Both the position numbers and the translations under genes were made by a program. A stretch of 64,000 nt of DNA from Druceiella hillmani (Eukaryota > Arthropoda > Insecta > Lepidoptera > Hepialidae), in NCBI GenBank assembly GCA_039881145.1, contig JAYKKI010000087.1, forward strand, positions 6,458,001 through 6,522,000, read 5' to 3'. Numbering within the stretch: the stretch's first letter is position 1; each line of letters begins with the position of its first letter. This document shows positions 12,241 through 24,721 of the stretch, piece after piece. The notes under the pieces are model-generated. The model made no database searches. It worked only from the letters and a program-made list of their open reading frames with translations, and had not been told where the DNA came from.

Positions 12241-14655
12241 TCTGTGTAAGATATGATAGGTAATATATTACGTTGTGTAAAATTAATCTTTTTAAATTTT
12301 GTGAGAGTGCGAATTCTACTCGTCGACAGGTTTTTTTTAGAAATATACATTCATATGGCAAAAGGATTTGTCGTAAACATTTAAAAGTGCGAATAAATGT
12401 TGTGGCCTGTATTTGTACTACAATGCAAAAATACTTTATTCATTGCACGACGTTAGCGAACATTTTTGTAGTTATGTATTATATATACCGTATTGATTTA
12501 AAAGCATTATTTCACACTTGCGTCATTTCTGACTACCTTGTAGAAGAAAAATAAATTAAGAAGATATAAACGTTAACGTACTGTATTCAACATTCTTCCT
12601 GCTATGCTACTACGTGCAACGAAGTATAGTCTCCAGTTTTTCTCAGAAAATATTGAATGTAGAAACTTAAAATTTAGCGTATGAATAAAACGTATTATTG
12701 ACTGCCTATTTTGTTTTCATAGAAATGGTAAACGAAGTAATTTTAATTTCACAGGTTGGATGGGGTATCACTTAAGGATCTTAAAAACTGAGTTACCAGG
12801 AATTCAAAACTATTTTTCAAAGTTTTACGTAAGAATCCTGGAGATATTGCTGATGCCACATCTTTATCCTCTCCATCTCTGAAACTGTTATACTCATTGT
12901 TATAAAATATCAATTTGACGGAAAAGTAAAATTTATTAGAAAACTATAGCTATAATTCTAAACCTCAGTCTATCTTCAGTGAATAGCTAAGTGTTTTCTT
13001 TATATCTGCCTAATAAAATAACAAATGAATACATATACGACTTTGTCCTCTCGTGATTTATATCCTTGGTTAATAGACAAGTTTTTCACTAGAACATACA
13101 TATTAGAATGATAAAATGATAATACAGGGATTTCTTATTAAACATTTTATTTTTAAATTTATATTATTTTAAATATTTATTGAATGCACGACTAAATATT
13201 ATCATAAATATTTTTTTAAGAATACTTTACGACATAATTTTTATAATTTACAGAATAATCCTTAAATTTCGTGAGTCAATTTTACCCGATACCAATTTTG
13301 TTATTAATTTAATTCAAATATGCACACGTCCAGTTTTATTTTTAGTACTGAGGCAACATCGATTACTTAGCAAAATATGATCCGACAGTAAATTTACCAT
13401 ACGGTGAAAACCGGAAATTTTATTTCACAGGAAACTATGAGAAAACTACATCAAAGCTTGTATTTTTTTAACAAAGATATATCGCATACTTTTGTCACGT
13501 GAAAAATTAGAGATGAGTTATTTTGACTAGCTTCAATTTTTTTCGATGACATTGAATAAAATTTATATTTGGTTCATGATTAAACAATGCATAAAATTTA
13601 CATTTATATGAACTATGCTGACATTAATATTTTCAATAGTACGCATACAAAATTAGCGAAGAATCTTTAAAGTTAAATCAAAACGGAAATCAAAAATCAA
13701 AACCAAAGTATCAAAACGGAAGATAAATTTGGAGATCAAAAATAACTTTATGTAAAACTTAAACAATGGCAGAAATCGCGGTGTATTAATTAAAATTAAT
13801 AAAAATATTAGCTTCATCGGTCGAGAATAGTTTGGATTTAACGACGAATTGAGGCGGAATTAACTTGGTATTTTAATATAATATCATTTAAATACAGTTT
13901 TTTAAAGAGTTGTTGCAAATATTTCAATATGGACGTATGAAGAAAGGCGATCGATGTATCTGTGCGAGCGGGGTTTATCTATTACATTCTTATCGTTTAC
14001 TCAGTATTATTGACTCAATAATTATTAGCCTCCAGCAAGCAGCAAATGCTCGATAAATAACCTTAGTTCATGATATAAATCTAATAGTTTAACATTACAT
14101 GATAATTCTTATTTTTTACAGAATTTATAGTGTCATACTTAAATTTATGTAATACCGAATTCCTGGTACCTGTTAATTTCTCTAACTCAATGAATCTATA
14201 CCATTCACAAATGTGTTACTTTCATGAACCTTTTTTTGAATTCTTATCTGTATCGAAAATACGAGGTGCTTAGAGGTGGATAACAGAAAAATACTTTTGC
14301 AAAATGCAGGAGTTAATATGATAGTCTCTACTGAGGTTACGCAAATTTTATATCTAAGGGCATCAAGCTCATTATATCATATATCATTATTATCATCGAT
14401 ATATAACTTGGCAATCAATAAAGCCGCTGCCTCAGTTCATCAATGACCTAATATATATTATATAATAGAAGTACCTACTTATGTGGTAGCTAAACGGAAT
14501 ATTTTTACTTCTTTCCAAAAACTAAGAAGTAGTGATTATATTCCAGAATGAAAAATGGAAAGCAACCTTGCCAAGCAACGTGAACTTAACTTGGAATCTG
14601 TTTTAAAAAGGCTATTACATTTTCCAAATTTTATGTTGGGATCTCATTTAATTAA
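12241..14655. other. AT-rich non-coding stretch
   Basis: No supported gene or repeat was found. The open frames at 12,273-12,554 and 13,180-13,380 are of chance length for this composition and show no domain. Confidence 0.5.
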
Positions 14656-14659
14656 GATT

Positions 14660-14921
14660 ATCGAAGTACAGTATTATTTCTAGTTTATTTAAATTCTTAA
14701 CCACAATCTAGGTTTCGTTGTATAACAACACCGCCAGGTAGGCAATTTGTAAAGAATTTTCAAAGAATATCTTTGTCAAACAACGAAAACTCGGTCGTGG
14801 TTAAGTGTTTAAGTAAAGTACATATAATACCACATCATATAGTTTCATTTAGTTGTGAATAAAAATTAAGTGATAATGAATTTCCACAAAATAAACTCCA
14901 AATATATTTAATATTATACAA
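14660..14921. mobile_element. Inverted-repeat element with hammerhead-like arms, copy 2
   Basis: The left arm contains 'attcttaaccacaatctagg' and then 'tttcgttgtataacaac'. The right arm contains the inverted counterpart 'caacgaaaactcggtcgtgg' followed by 'ttaag'. The downstream flank (14,805-14,921) aligns with the flank of copy 1, including 'cacatcatatagtttcattt' and 'aatgaatttccacaaaat'. Read on the minus strand, the left arm (14,701-14,743) keeps helix II GUUGU/ACAAC and the GAAA, but the core has become CUGGCGG and the cleavage UC has become UU. The right arm keeps GAAA and GGUC-GUGG but has lost CUGANGA. It is a decayed copy. Confidence 0.6.
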
Positions 14922-15077
14922 GAGATCAAATTTTTTTTTCATAAACCTGTAAAACCAGTGCTTGACTGTGTAATAGGGAACTATATTTTCACCTATCTTT
15001 GTACAAATAGTGCGTGTTGCTACATTCAGTTTTCGATCTAAACCGAATTCAAAGAGCATTCTGAGTTTTCTTTGTGA
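14922..15077 (-). pseudogene. mariner-type transposase fragment (N-terminal HTH)
   Basis: About 52 codons without a stop show the N-terminal helix-turn-helix pattern of mariner-family transposases: 'MLFEFGLDRK', then 'ATRTICTKIGE', then 'TVKHWFYRFMKKKFDL'. This matches the family layout of LYEF, a basic stretch, ATRNI..GE, TV.RWF..F and a short FDL. The region is known to bind the terminal inverted repeats. The frame then runs on without family resemblance to a stop at 14,835. The catalytic DD(34)D domain is absent, and I saw no terminal repeats. The fragment abuts the hammerhead-like inverted-repeat element, so one may have inserted beside or into the other. It is inactive. Confidence 0.75.
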
Positions 15078-16122
15078 AATTATTATACATTTTGGTTTTT
15101 CTTTACTTAAATATGTATAATTCTCAATATCAATCTACGTATGTACCAAAATCCGAAATCAATTTTTGATATCTCGCCCGACGAATTGTTTAAAACAATG
15201 CTGTAGGTATTTCCTTATTTTGCTTTTTTTGTGCGGTGCAGTTGACAAATTCAGAAACAATGTCCAAAAATATTTGGACGGTTTACTATTTCTAATTATG
15301 GTATTGTTTGCTATATTTCTTCATTCTTTCTCTACTGTTTTCTCTTATCATAAATGTTTTATTTTTGTTTAATTTTCTGAACGTATTAGTACTGAATTAA
15401 AAACTGAGCAAAGATTTTATTAGGTATAAGATAGAGATGAATTATTTATTGATTTGGAAGACTTTTCTGCCTTCGGTTTCTACGAGCTTGTATTTATAAT
15501 TCTTTTTTCAAAATTATTAGATACACGCACGCACCCGATTTTTTTTCGTTGGTTATTCTATATGCGTATGCTTTTGATAAATAGATATCGTTCCGAACAT
15601 TTACTTCATTAACTATTAAGTATAGACGGATTTTTAACTCATGACATTTATTTCATTCAGTAGATGTGGGTCAAAGAGTTATTGCAATCGACCCCTTTTA
15701 TACTATATCTACACTACTGAGTCATACTTTTTTGCATTATTTTTTGTATTTTATTTTTACATAACTTAATTTTTATTAAAAAAAAAAGTGAATAAAAAAG
15801 TAGGCATGTAAATAGCATAAGCACCACACAATACTTTTAACTCAGAATATTATTTATCTTAATCCAAAAAATATGTTTCTAGATTCAGAAGTTAATTAGC
15901 AATTATCGGCTAGAATTTGTTATTAGTCGACGATTATATTAATCAGTAAATACATCAATACTTCATATCTATAGCATTGACGCATTGTTAATATAAGTAC
16001 TTGCAATTTCAACACATACATGAATTGATACGTATTGATATATGGGAGAATTACCTGGTGTTGAAAATCATGAAATCAATTAGTTCTAATAAATCGAATA
16101 GCACTTACTGACTTGATGAACT
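15078..16122. other. AT-rich non-coding stretch
   Basis: No supported feature was found. The open frame at 15,166-15,372 is short, hydrophobic and T-rich and shows no family resemblance. Confidence 0.5.
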
Positions 16123-16332
16123 TCAATGCCGGGTAAGTTTCGTAAACTCCCAGTCTTCATCAAGAGGGGGGCCTGGTAATCTCTTACGCCCGTTGAAAAT
16201 ACTCCCGCTCATCTATATATTTCTTGCCCATGAATTCATTCATAGGTTTTCTTTCTATATTTGCCATTAAGTATGGGAAAACTCCAAATACTTAACAGGT
16301 ATATTGAATTCAGCACAAATTATGGCCAATAC
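16123..16332 (-). pseudogene. Unidentified coding relic in three frames
   Basis: On the minus strand three consecutive stretches read like protein but lie in different frames. First is a stretch with 'CAEFNIPVKYLEFSHT' (stop at 16,267-16,269). Next is one with 'LMANIERKPMNEFMGKKYID' ending in a stop at 16,194-16,196. Last is one with 'RLPGPPLDEDWEFTKLTRH' (stop at 16,123-16,125). Amino-acid use is more balanced than in surrounding chance frames and the GC content is higher. This fits an old TE protein or host pseudogene with two frameshifts. I do not recognise the family. A sequence resembling a splice donor ('gcgtaagag' on the minus strand) lies at the second junction, so a real exon end is an alternative reading. 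Confidence 0.35.
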
Positions 16333-19300
16333 GCAATGAATATACACATGTTCAAATGAAACTCATGAGTTTTTTAATTAACAATTATTTACTGATTCTT
16401 TTCAATTTCAGAATTTACAGTTGTTATCCTGATACAAGGACATGTCAAGCAGAAAACAAGGAATGATTTACATTTATTATCCTGCTGTCTGCGAATTAAG
16501 GGGAAAAATGAATGAAAAATCATATGTTCAAACTCAAACTAGACATTTCATTTGATAAGATTATATAAAATAAATTACTAACAAAATGGCAAAACTAAAT
16601 TTATAATTAATCAAAAAATGTAGAATGACTTCAAACTTTCTGCACTAATTTAAATGAATAATTCCATTTCTGTCTTAAAATTAAAGTATCACTATATACT
16701 TTTAATTCGCACTTTTTAAAGTGAAAATTAAATATTTAATGTCATTTTTTGTCAACAACAAATGTCAAACATGACGAAAGGGTCGTGTAAATATCATATT
16801 GCAAATATATTCTCATCTTTATGAGCATAAATCAATGATATCAATTTTCGACGCTAACCAAAGTATTTTTAAAAAAAACTAATAATAAAATAATCAGTTT
16901 CAAAAATATGTATAATTAGTTTCAATTATTATATTGCCTAAACTTAATAATTTAAACTTAGTCTTAGCGTAATAGTTGAATACGACGTCTTACTTTAATC
17001 AAGCAAACATCAATTTTGTATTTGCATGTTTCTCTATTTGTTAATTTATATTTGCATGACTCCATCGACCAATTTCAAGTTGTTTGGAATAAGCAGCTTG
17101 GATCACTTTTTATCAGCATTACATACTACGCAATGGAAATGAAAATGTATTACTTCAAGTTTATATTTATTATTTTTAAAATGTGATATATTCATAGTAA
17201 TTTTTTATCACTATTATAATAGTATTTGCAATATTTTTTTAACAAAACTTTACAAAGTTTCTGTTTTATGTCTCGTAATGAATAATTGTGGTATTCAATA
17301 CATTTTTCAGAACAATTATGACAAAAACTTTACTTTAATTAAAATGAATATGCAAATTTTGACAGACAACTATCAGTACAGAATAATAATAAAATTATAT
17401 AAAAATTATGGAATGCAATATCGAATGATTTTCAATTCCGAAAACAAATTTAATTTAATATTGTATTTCAATTTTGATTATGACAACGATTACAATTGTC
17501 AAGATAGTATTTTCTTTTGGAAACAAAGACTATTTTCAGTTTTATTTAAAAAAAGATATATTTTTCAGATGACTACATTACTGAACTGGTTTCACATAGT
17601 ATCCCCATTTGGTTAAAAGTCAATAAAAAAGTCATTACTTAGCAAAGACTTTCTTGTTGTTTAATGTTGATAAAAATTCAATTACGATCTTTCCAGAGAT
17701 ATACACATATTTTATGTATTATGTCAAATACTCGATAAGTGTTGAATTTTTTTAAGAAAACTGTACTTTTAACATTGAAGTCCACATAAATATAATGCTA
17801 ATTTTGAATTTATAATGCAATTACTCAAATATTTCTTCCGTTACGTTGAACGTAACCTATTTAAAATTTAGAGTTAAACTAAATTTAGTAAACACAGAAA
17901 TGAGCATAGTAATTAATATATACATAAAGTGACTCTTTTCTTGTAAAATGGACATAAATTTTCATAACGCAGCATAATTCGGTCGGTTATGAAAGTTCAT
18001 ATCCATCTCTAACCCTTTTTGTTGCTTTGCTACTAAGGAAGGAAATCCGATTTGGCATATCGAAATAAAATTTTTCTAATTTTTAAATATCTAGGCAGGT
18101 AAAATTAAATTATATACAAACGTATATGTTTAGCAGCATAAATTAATTAAACAAATAAACAAGTATTAAATAGAGAGGCTGTATATATCTTTATTAAATT
18201 TATTGCTTTCAATTAAGGCTTATTATTCATATTAAACAGATTTCAGTTATATGAATAATTTTTAAGTACATTCTTACAGTTTCCTACATCTATTGCTAAA
18301 TTTTGGTTTACTACAGGAAATTTGGTCACTTTTCGGATTTATAAAATACATCTCACAGGCAAAGTCAATTAGAAATAGAATAAATTTTTAGTTAGAAAAT
18401 TTAACAATAATTCTTATTTGTTGGCAAATTTCCTTCATTTTTATTTATGTTATTTACATTTTTAATTTAGTAGAAATAGAGTCGAAGTTTTTTAAATTTT
18501 TCCAACAGTCAGTTTTGGAAATTTTTCAAAAAACAATTTTTTGGAAACTTGAAAATTTTTCACAAAAACAATTTTTTCACAAAAAAACAAAAGTTGGAAA
18601 ATAATCAAATTTATTTTCTAGAAAAGTAATTAAAATTAAGTATTCTCAGAAACGGATTTTGATCTTATCCGTCCAATTTCTTGTTAACCCAAAAAATACG
18701 CTGTATCTTATTTTTTCGGAAAAAAATTATGAAGATATCCTTCACAAACTTTTGTAATCCGTTGACTATGAATTTTCCTTGGTCTTTTCCTCGTATCTAC
18801 TTTATTCTAGTGTATAGTTTGTTACATTCAAGAAGTATTGATTCTTGATCTATTTATTTTTATTTATTTTATCGTATGTGCAGATTGAATACCTAGTTCA
18901 TTCTAATCAAAATGTAATTCGAGGTGATGAATAAAATATTGGTGAGGTGATGAATAAAATACTAATTAATTAATCAGCACAATGTAAATTTCATCGACTG
19001 TATTTTCATTAATTCTTAGTGACTGAATACAGTAATATTGACAACTCCCTTCATAAGATAAATTTCATGTTGAAAAACGTAGCTAAACTTTAATGATCTA
19101 AAGCAAACTTGCCTAACCAGTGGCCTGTTGAATTTAAATTTAATCATAGTACCTAAAGAATTTAACCGCAGATTTGATGGACTAAGGAACACTAAAAATT
19201 GTTTTTATTTCTTGAAAACTCTTAGCAAGTGGAATAATAACTATTACTAAACTGGCTGCAATTATGCAGTTAAATCGGCTGAAGTGCGATTATGCAGTTA

Positions 19301-20944
19301 AATTAACTTATTGAATTTAAAAATGATAAAAACACCGGATATCTTTACAAAAGAAAAGAGGGAGGTATAGGAGTGTAGACAACATTGGGATGCACTTCGA
19401 TAAAAATAAGACACTATTCAAAATTGTGATATTTTGCTTACCTTATTCAAATTAACGTACCTTTGTAAGGCACCACATTTAAAATGAAATATGCGAAGAA
19501 TATTTACAAAAACCACATTTCCATGAATTGATTGATTCGCATTTGGATGACGTGATAAGAGTTGCGAGTAATTACAAACACGATTTAACTAAAATTGTAG
19601 AAAGTTTTTTGCTTGTTAGAAAATTGCATTGTTTTTAAAATAAATATGTGTTGGAAGCAATTTATTTTTGGATTACCTTTTAGTTATTGGAGTACTAGGC
19701 TGCGGTTTATGGAACGAAAATAAAACCTTGTGTCGAGTTTGTAATGAAAAAAAGGTTGAGTATGACTAAATAAAAGAATAATTATTATAATCTTCGAATA
19801 GCCACAATTAGAAAAACACGTTGCCTATTAATTTTGTTACAAAATAAACAAACTATACCCGGATTAAATATTTTCATCCCTAGTAACAAGTTATTGTGAG
19901 GTAGCCTGATTCATTTGCAATAAATCGTCTTAGCGCTTTGTTTTGAATATTTCCTTTTTTAATAAAAGATTAAATATTATAGGATAAGTATAATGCAGAC
20001 ATTTTTGTTCGTATACAAAATAAATCAATTTATGCGTAACAATGGTCTATTATATTCATTAATATTATCAATATCCCTATTATCCAACAATCATTATTTT
20101 TGCCAATATAGAAACTGTTCCATAAATGATCTAATATGGGACAAATTTTTGTTACGCTTAATTTAATTTTACCTTTAATGAAAACCTTAAACTATTAAAA
20201 TTGAAGTATATTATGAAACACTTTTCTATGTATGACGGATTTAAATCTGTTTTCAAACTTTTTTCCAGTAAATTAACAGCAGACAGGAAATTTCTAAATA
20301 ACTGTGCAAAAATAAAATACATGTAATTACCTAATAATCAACGTAATTCAAATTGTTCTTGCTAATATCATAATATATTCCTCATTTAATATAAATTTGT
20401 TTTCACAAAGACTGTAATAAAAATTATCAAAAATCACCGAACTAATTAGCACAATTCCAATATAATAGCCCTATTAGCTATCAAATACTACTAGGAATCA
20501 AAAGGGAACCGAATAAAGGAATAGCAAATAAAAATTTATTTGGATTTATGGTAGATAGAAATTAGGTCATTAACCCCGTTTTACATATAATAGAGAAGGA
20601 TTTGACATTACATTTATTATTTTCGAACTGTTTTTATAAACGAAGTACACTGTTAAATCTTAACTACATTATGAACAATTTGCTACCCCTGACGGATTTA
20701 AAAATACTAGTGGTCGCTCAGTGGTCGAAATTCGACCATAATAAATTTAAATTATAAGTTATTTAATAAAAATTTTAAAAATATAATGCTCAAACATTAT
20801 TAAGGTTCTATTGTCAAAGACTATATATTACTATAACCACAGATTTCGCCAACGCTGTTATTTTTCTATTTAAAAAAAATAAATTACATGGAATTCAGAA
20901 AGGAGAAAAATAAAGAATACCTATTTTAAAAAAAATATTGAAAC
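16333..20944. other. AT-rich non-coding stretch
   Basis: No supported gene was found. The longest open frame of the window (17,278-17,616, 112 codons) lies here. It is rich in N, I, F, Y and K, has no domain, and has a length expected about once by chance in this much AT-rich DNA. The stretch at 18,480-18,600 is A/T-homopolymer-rich with small self-complementary segments. Confidence 0.5.
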
Positions 20945-20981
20945 AGAACATGCTGTAAGATGATGCGAAATAAAAAAATTA

Positions 20982-21034
20982 TGCGGTAAAAAATGCTCTC
21001 CATTGAATAGCATTTTTTATCGCATATTGCGATA
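20982..21034 (-). other. Helitron 3'-end hairpins
   Basis: 'tgcggtaaaaaatgct' (20,982-20,997) pairs with 'agcattttttatcgca' (21,009-21,024) over 16 bp with one mismatch and an 11-nt loop. A second perfect 7-bp hairpin, 'tatcgca/tgcgata', overlaps at 21,018-21,034. Both lie immediately downstream of the helicase stop codon. A subterminal hairpin is a known feature of Helitron 3' ends and is thought to help end the rolling-circle transfer. Confidence 0.8.
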
Positions 21035-21040
21035 ATATAA

Positions 21041-22033
21041 TTAACGATTTAAAACTTTTCTGAAAACAATTTTTTTTGTAAAAACTCTTTTATCGTTTGC
21101 TAAACGTCCTTGACCGTTATATTCGGCAATATAAAACCTTAAACCATCGAATGAACGGACTCTACTTGCTGCGACATACAATTGCCCATGTGTGAAAACT
21201 GGCCGATTCAATAAAATTCCAACCTTTTGGAATGTTTGTCCTTGAGACTTATTTATTGTTAGTTAAACGGTAAAACAGTTTCAGAGTAAATTAAATTTAT
21301 ACGTGGAATCAAAATTATCTTACTGCGTGCGCTCCCAGTTAAAACTTCGCAATCTATTGAATTTCGATGCATAAATTTGATGCGCATTCTTGTTCCATTG
21401 ACTAATGCGTCCTTAGTATTTAAGTTTCTGATCAATAAAACTATATAATTAACTTTCAATACTAACTAATTCACAATACAACAAACAAAACTCTACCGGA
21501 TAGTTATTGATGTCATTATCATTATCACAAATTATTTTATTATAGCTATGATATTTTCGCTGTTCACGAGGAATTTGATTAAGTATATCAGTATTAATCA
21601 AAGTACAATCGTCATTTGTAGGTGCTAAAATAACAGAGTTCAATATATTTTCTGAGAGTATGTTATTGGAAATATTTCCATACACCTCATCAATAATATT
21701 GTTTTTATCTCCTATTAATTGATGAGGTATTTAAATAAAATTTTTACCAAACTGAGGCAATTGTGGGGCCTCATCATTTCCTTTTTTTTTCAAGGATTCT
21801 ACAAAGTCAATTTCATTTGGTAAAGCTCTCATATTTCGAGTAAATGTAACTTTATGAAAATTAGGAAATTCATGCCAACTTGTAACACAATTTTCAATTA
21901 AAGTTCCACGTGATCCATGTGGGATTACTGGTAAGATTTGCCGAAAATCACCGCCCAGAAGTAAAGTTTTTCCTCCAAACACTATGTTTATCGTTTTCAT
22001 CACATAGATCACGCAATAATCTATCTATGATTT
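21041..22033 (-). pseudogene. Helitron Pif1-like helicase domain, truncated
   Basis: This is the C-terminal half of the Helitron protein, a Pif1-type superfamily 1 DNA helicase that would unwind DNA during rolling-circle transposition. The following are visible in order: 'IDRLLRDLCDEND'; 'LLLGGDFRQILPV' (motif III); 'TFTRNMRA'; 'NIIDEVYGNI'; 'LAPTNDD'; 'NNYPVEF'; 'LLIRNLN...NGTRM'; 'TINKSQGQT'; '[10 protein letters not shown]'. The frame ends in VLNR-stop at 21,041-21,043. Walker A (GxGKT) and the Walker B DE motif, which should precede 'IDRLLRD', are missing through an internal deletion. Further damage: a one-base shift before motif III, a TAA at about 21,731, a frameshift near 21,465, and a short loss plus frameshift near 21,262. 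It cannot hydrolyse ATP. Confidence 0.92.
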
Positions 22034-24490
22034 TCAACACTTGCAAATTTGTCCTGACACCCGCCATTCATTATCATTTGTAGCTATTCCGCGAGCATGG
22101 CACTCTTCAACAAAAGAAGGGTATACAAATTCATTGTATGTTCTAACATCGTCTAATGATTTCGGACCACAAACACGTAATAAAAGCAATCGTAAGTGAA
22201 AAAGTTCGAAACCTTTTGGTAACACTACATATATCCTTGTTATGATTTTATCACCTCCACGGCTTCTCTTCTTCCATTTATTTCGGGAATCTTCCCACAC
22301 ATAATGCACAGGAATTTCAGTATATTTATACTCTCGTGCTGATGGATCTGATCGATTCAACCCAAAAAATGCTAATAATTTTGTTTGTCTTTCATTATCA
22401 ATTACTTGACGTTCTTGACCTTCTCGGATGTATACATTCTGTCGACGGTAAATGAATATCAAGTCTGATTATAGTATGTGACTGAAAATGCATTGGTAAT
22501 TCATAGATGCGCCATATGGCTTCTGTTGATCCGACATAACGACCAATTAAAAAATTGGTAACTTCATTAATTTCTATATTTTGATCTTGTTCATTTCCAC
22601 CAGACTCTAGTTCAACAGATGCACTGTCATAGCCTTTATACACATATTTATAAATATATTTGACACTTTTGACTGTAGTACATACTTCGACATTTATATG
22701 GCAATTAAATTAAGCAAGTAAATATGGATTGTATGGTACAACATACCGATTGTCAAGGCAACTCCCACGAACTTCTGCATTAATACAATTATCACGTCTT
22801 CTGTATAATGGATACCAATTTAACGATTCACATGTAGTTTCATTAAATCGTTTTGGATACTATTTTATACATTTTCCATCTCTCATACATACAGAATTAG
22901 GATTAAGTACTCCGCATGGACCATGCATCATATGTTTTACAACATATTTATGTAATGTTGGATGTGTTTCAATGTGAGGAATCTCCGCAGATACAACTTT
23001 ATTAATATCTATAGCATTAATATCTGGCTCATTTAAAGTGAGTAAAATGTGAGCATGAGGCAAATCTCTTTTTTGAAATTCAATTGTATAAATGAGTGCT
23101 TCAACTTTACCAAAGATATTATTTTGTATAAGGCCCTCTATGAATGCTCTCAACTTTGACTTGAATACACGCACAATAATATCAGGTCTAAAATTAGCAG
23201 CTTCACCTACACCCCTGTTGTTAACTATTTCTGGCCAACTTGGATTGCAAGTCATTGTAATAAATAAAGACGGTTTTCCAAAATGTTGTACAATTGACAT
23301 TGCATCTAAATAATTCTGATACATATTTCTTGGAGATCCATTGAACGAAGATGGTAAAATTATTCTACGGCCAAGGTTACTGGCATTGATGTTCAATTCT
23401 ATGTAGTCTGTTAAATTGTCGTAAACTTCAGATCTAAGAATTGTTTGATTTTATCGAATGCAATGTAATCTTGAGCCCTCTATTCTCATATACATATCAA
23501 CTATCCACTGCAGAAATAATTTTTTGTGAATGGTGCTAGATGCTGAAATCTTCTCTAATCGCAAGTCGATAGGCTGCATACTAAAGCATGGCTAATTTTT
23601 TTCTGGGTACTCTTGAATTAGATATAGTTGGTACGTTATGATGAATATTGATATGCCACCCAGTCTCACCATTTGGAAAAAGTAATGGATGTGCTCCAGG
23701 GTCTAATAATGAATTTAAAATTGAAATATTTTTAATTATACTATTAACTTTTGAAAATGAAATCACATTTCGTTCAAAGGTGGCTCACCATCAACTGTAC
23801 TAAATATTACTGCTTCATCAGTTTGAACTGCATCATTGAACAGGCGTTGATTTAAATCATGATTTACTTTAATGAGCATACAAATTTCTTTTTTTTATTT
23901 TGAACTCTGTGACAATGATGCTTCATTGCAATGAATGACCGAATCAAAGGATTACTGCGTTCCAATTCAAAAGATATTTTGCACATTATATTGTTATTGC
24001 ATGTTTGATTAAAATGTTGTTGTAATCTATAATTGATAATATATAATTGATAGTGTCGACATCATAAAAATCGAATTGCGAAGAACATGGTGATCTGTGA
24101 TAAAAATATCATCTTTTTGAAATGATACACTCCACTTGTAATTGCCCCGCAAATTTTAGCTTTTGAGCTAACCATAACAAATGATGAATTATATTTGCGA
24201 ATGTTTTCAAAATAATTTTTTGCCTTACTTTTGATTGAAGGTTCATTTGAAATAAGTCCATAATACAATGATTTAAAATATTCATTTTGACTTAAGGGCG
24301 GTAATATTACTTTACCCTTATGACAAAATTAAGTGAATTCAGTCCTGTCACTTAAAGTCACTTCAGATTCAAAACGTTTTGCATTGCAAAACCTGCATTG
24401 TAAATCCATTAATCCACGATCATAACTATGAAAAAGGCTTGGAATTACATTTAGTGCACAATTATATATATCTCTAAAAATTACTTCTTC
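22034..24490 (-). pseudogene. Helitron Rep (HUH nuclease) domain, broken
   Basis: This is the N-terminal half of the Helitron protein, the rolling-circle nuclease. In order it shows a CxxC-type segment with 'CHKGKV' (~24.3 kb), 'YFENIRKYNSSF', 'DGEPP', 'DPGAHPLLFPNGETGWH', 'LGRRIILPSSFNG', 'GKPSLFITMTCNPSWPEI', 'RDLPHAHIL' (HUH motif, HAH), 'KYIYKYVYKG' (two-tyrosine motif, tyrosines four apart) and 'NFLIGRYVGSTEAIWRI'. The C-terminal linker ends with 'ATNDNEW'. Stops lie at 24,329-24,331, 23,451-23,453, 22,860-22,862 (Lys codon to TAG) and 22,710-22,712 (Lys codon to TAA). A frameshift lies near 22,440. The catalytic residues themselves are preserved, so decay is recent enough to read throughout. 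The true start codon was not determined; homology begins near 24.49 kb. Confidence 0.95.
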
Positions 24491-24721
24491 ATTTGTAAAC
24501 TATTAATATTATTTAAATTTTCGTTTGGTCTATTAATATGTGTATGCGAAATAAACTATGAATATTATATTATCATAATTATGATTATTTTTGACATTTA
24601 GTAAGACTATGGGCAAACAATATTAATATCAGTTTGACCATAGACTTCAACCATAAACAAAATAGTACATATATGTGTGTTATTTCTATTAAAAATCTAT
24701 ATATCTCTTTCGATGTAAAAA

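Noticed and set aside
17278..17616. 112-codon open frame, longest in the window
   Set aside because: Composition is that of AT-rich chance frames (N, I, F, Y, K), with no domain. About one frame of this length is expected by chance in 64 kb of such DNA on six frames.
22729..22977. Plus-strand open frames within the Helitron region (also 23,092-23,313)
   Set aside because: They are antisense shadows of the Rep coding strand.
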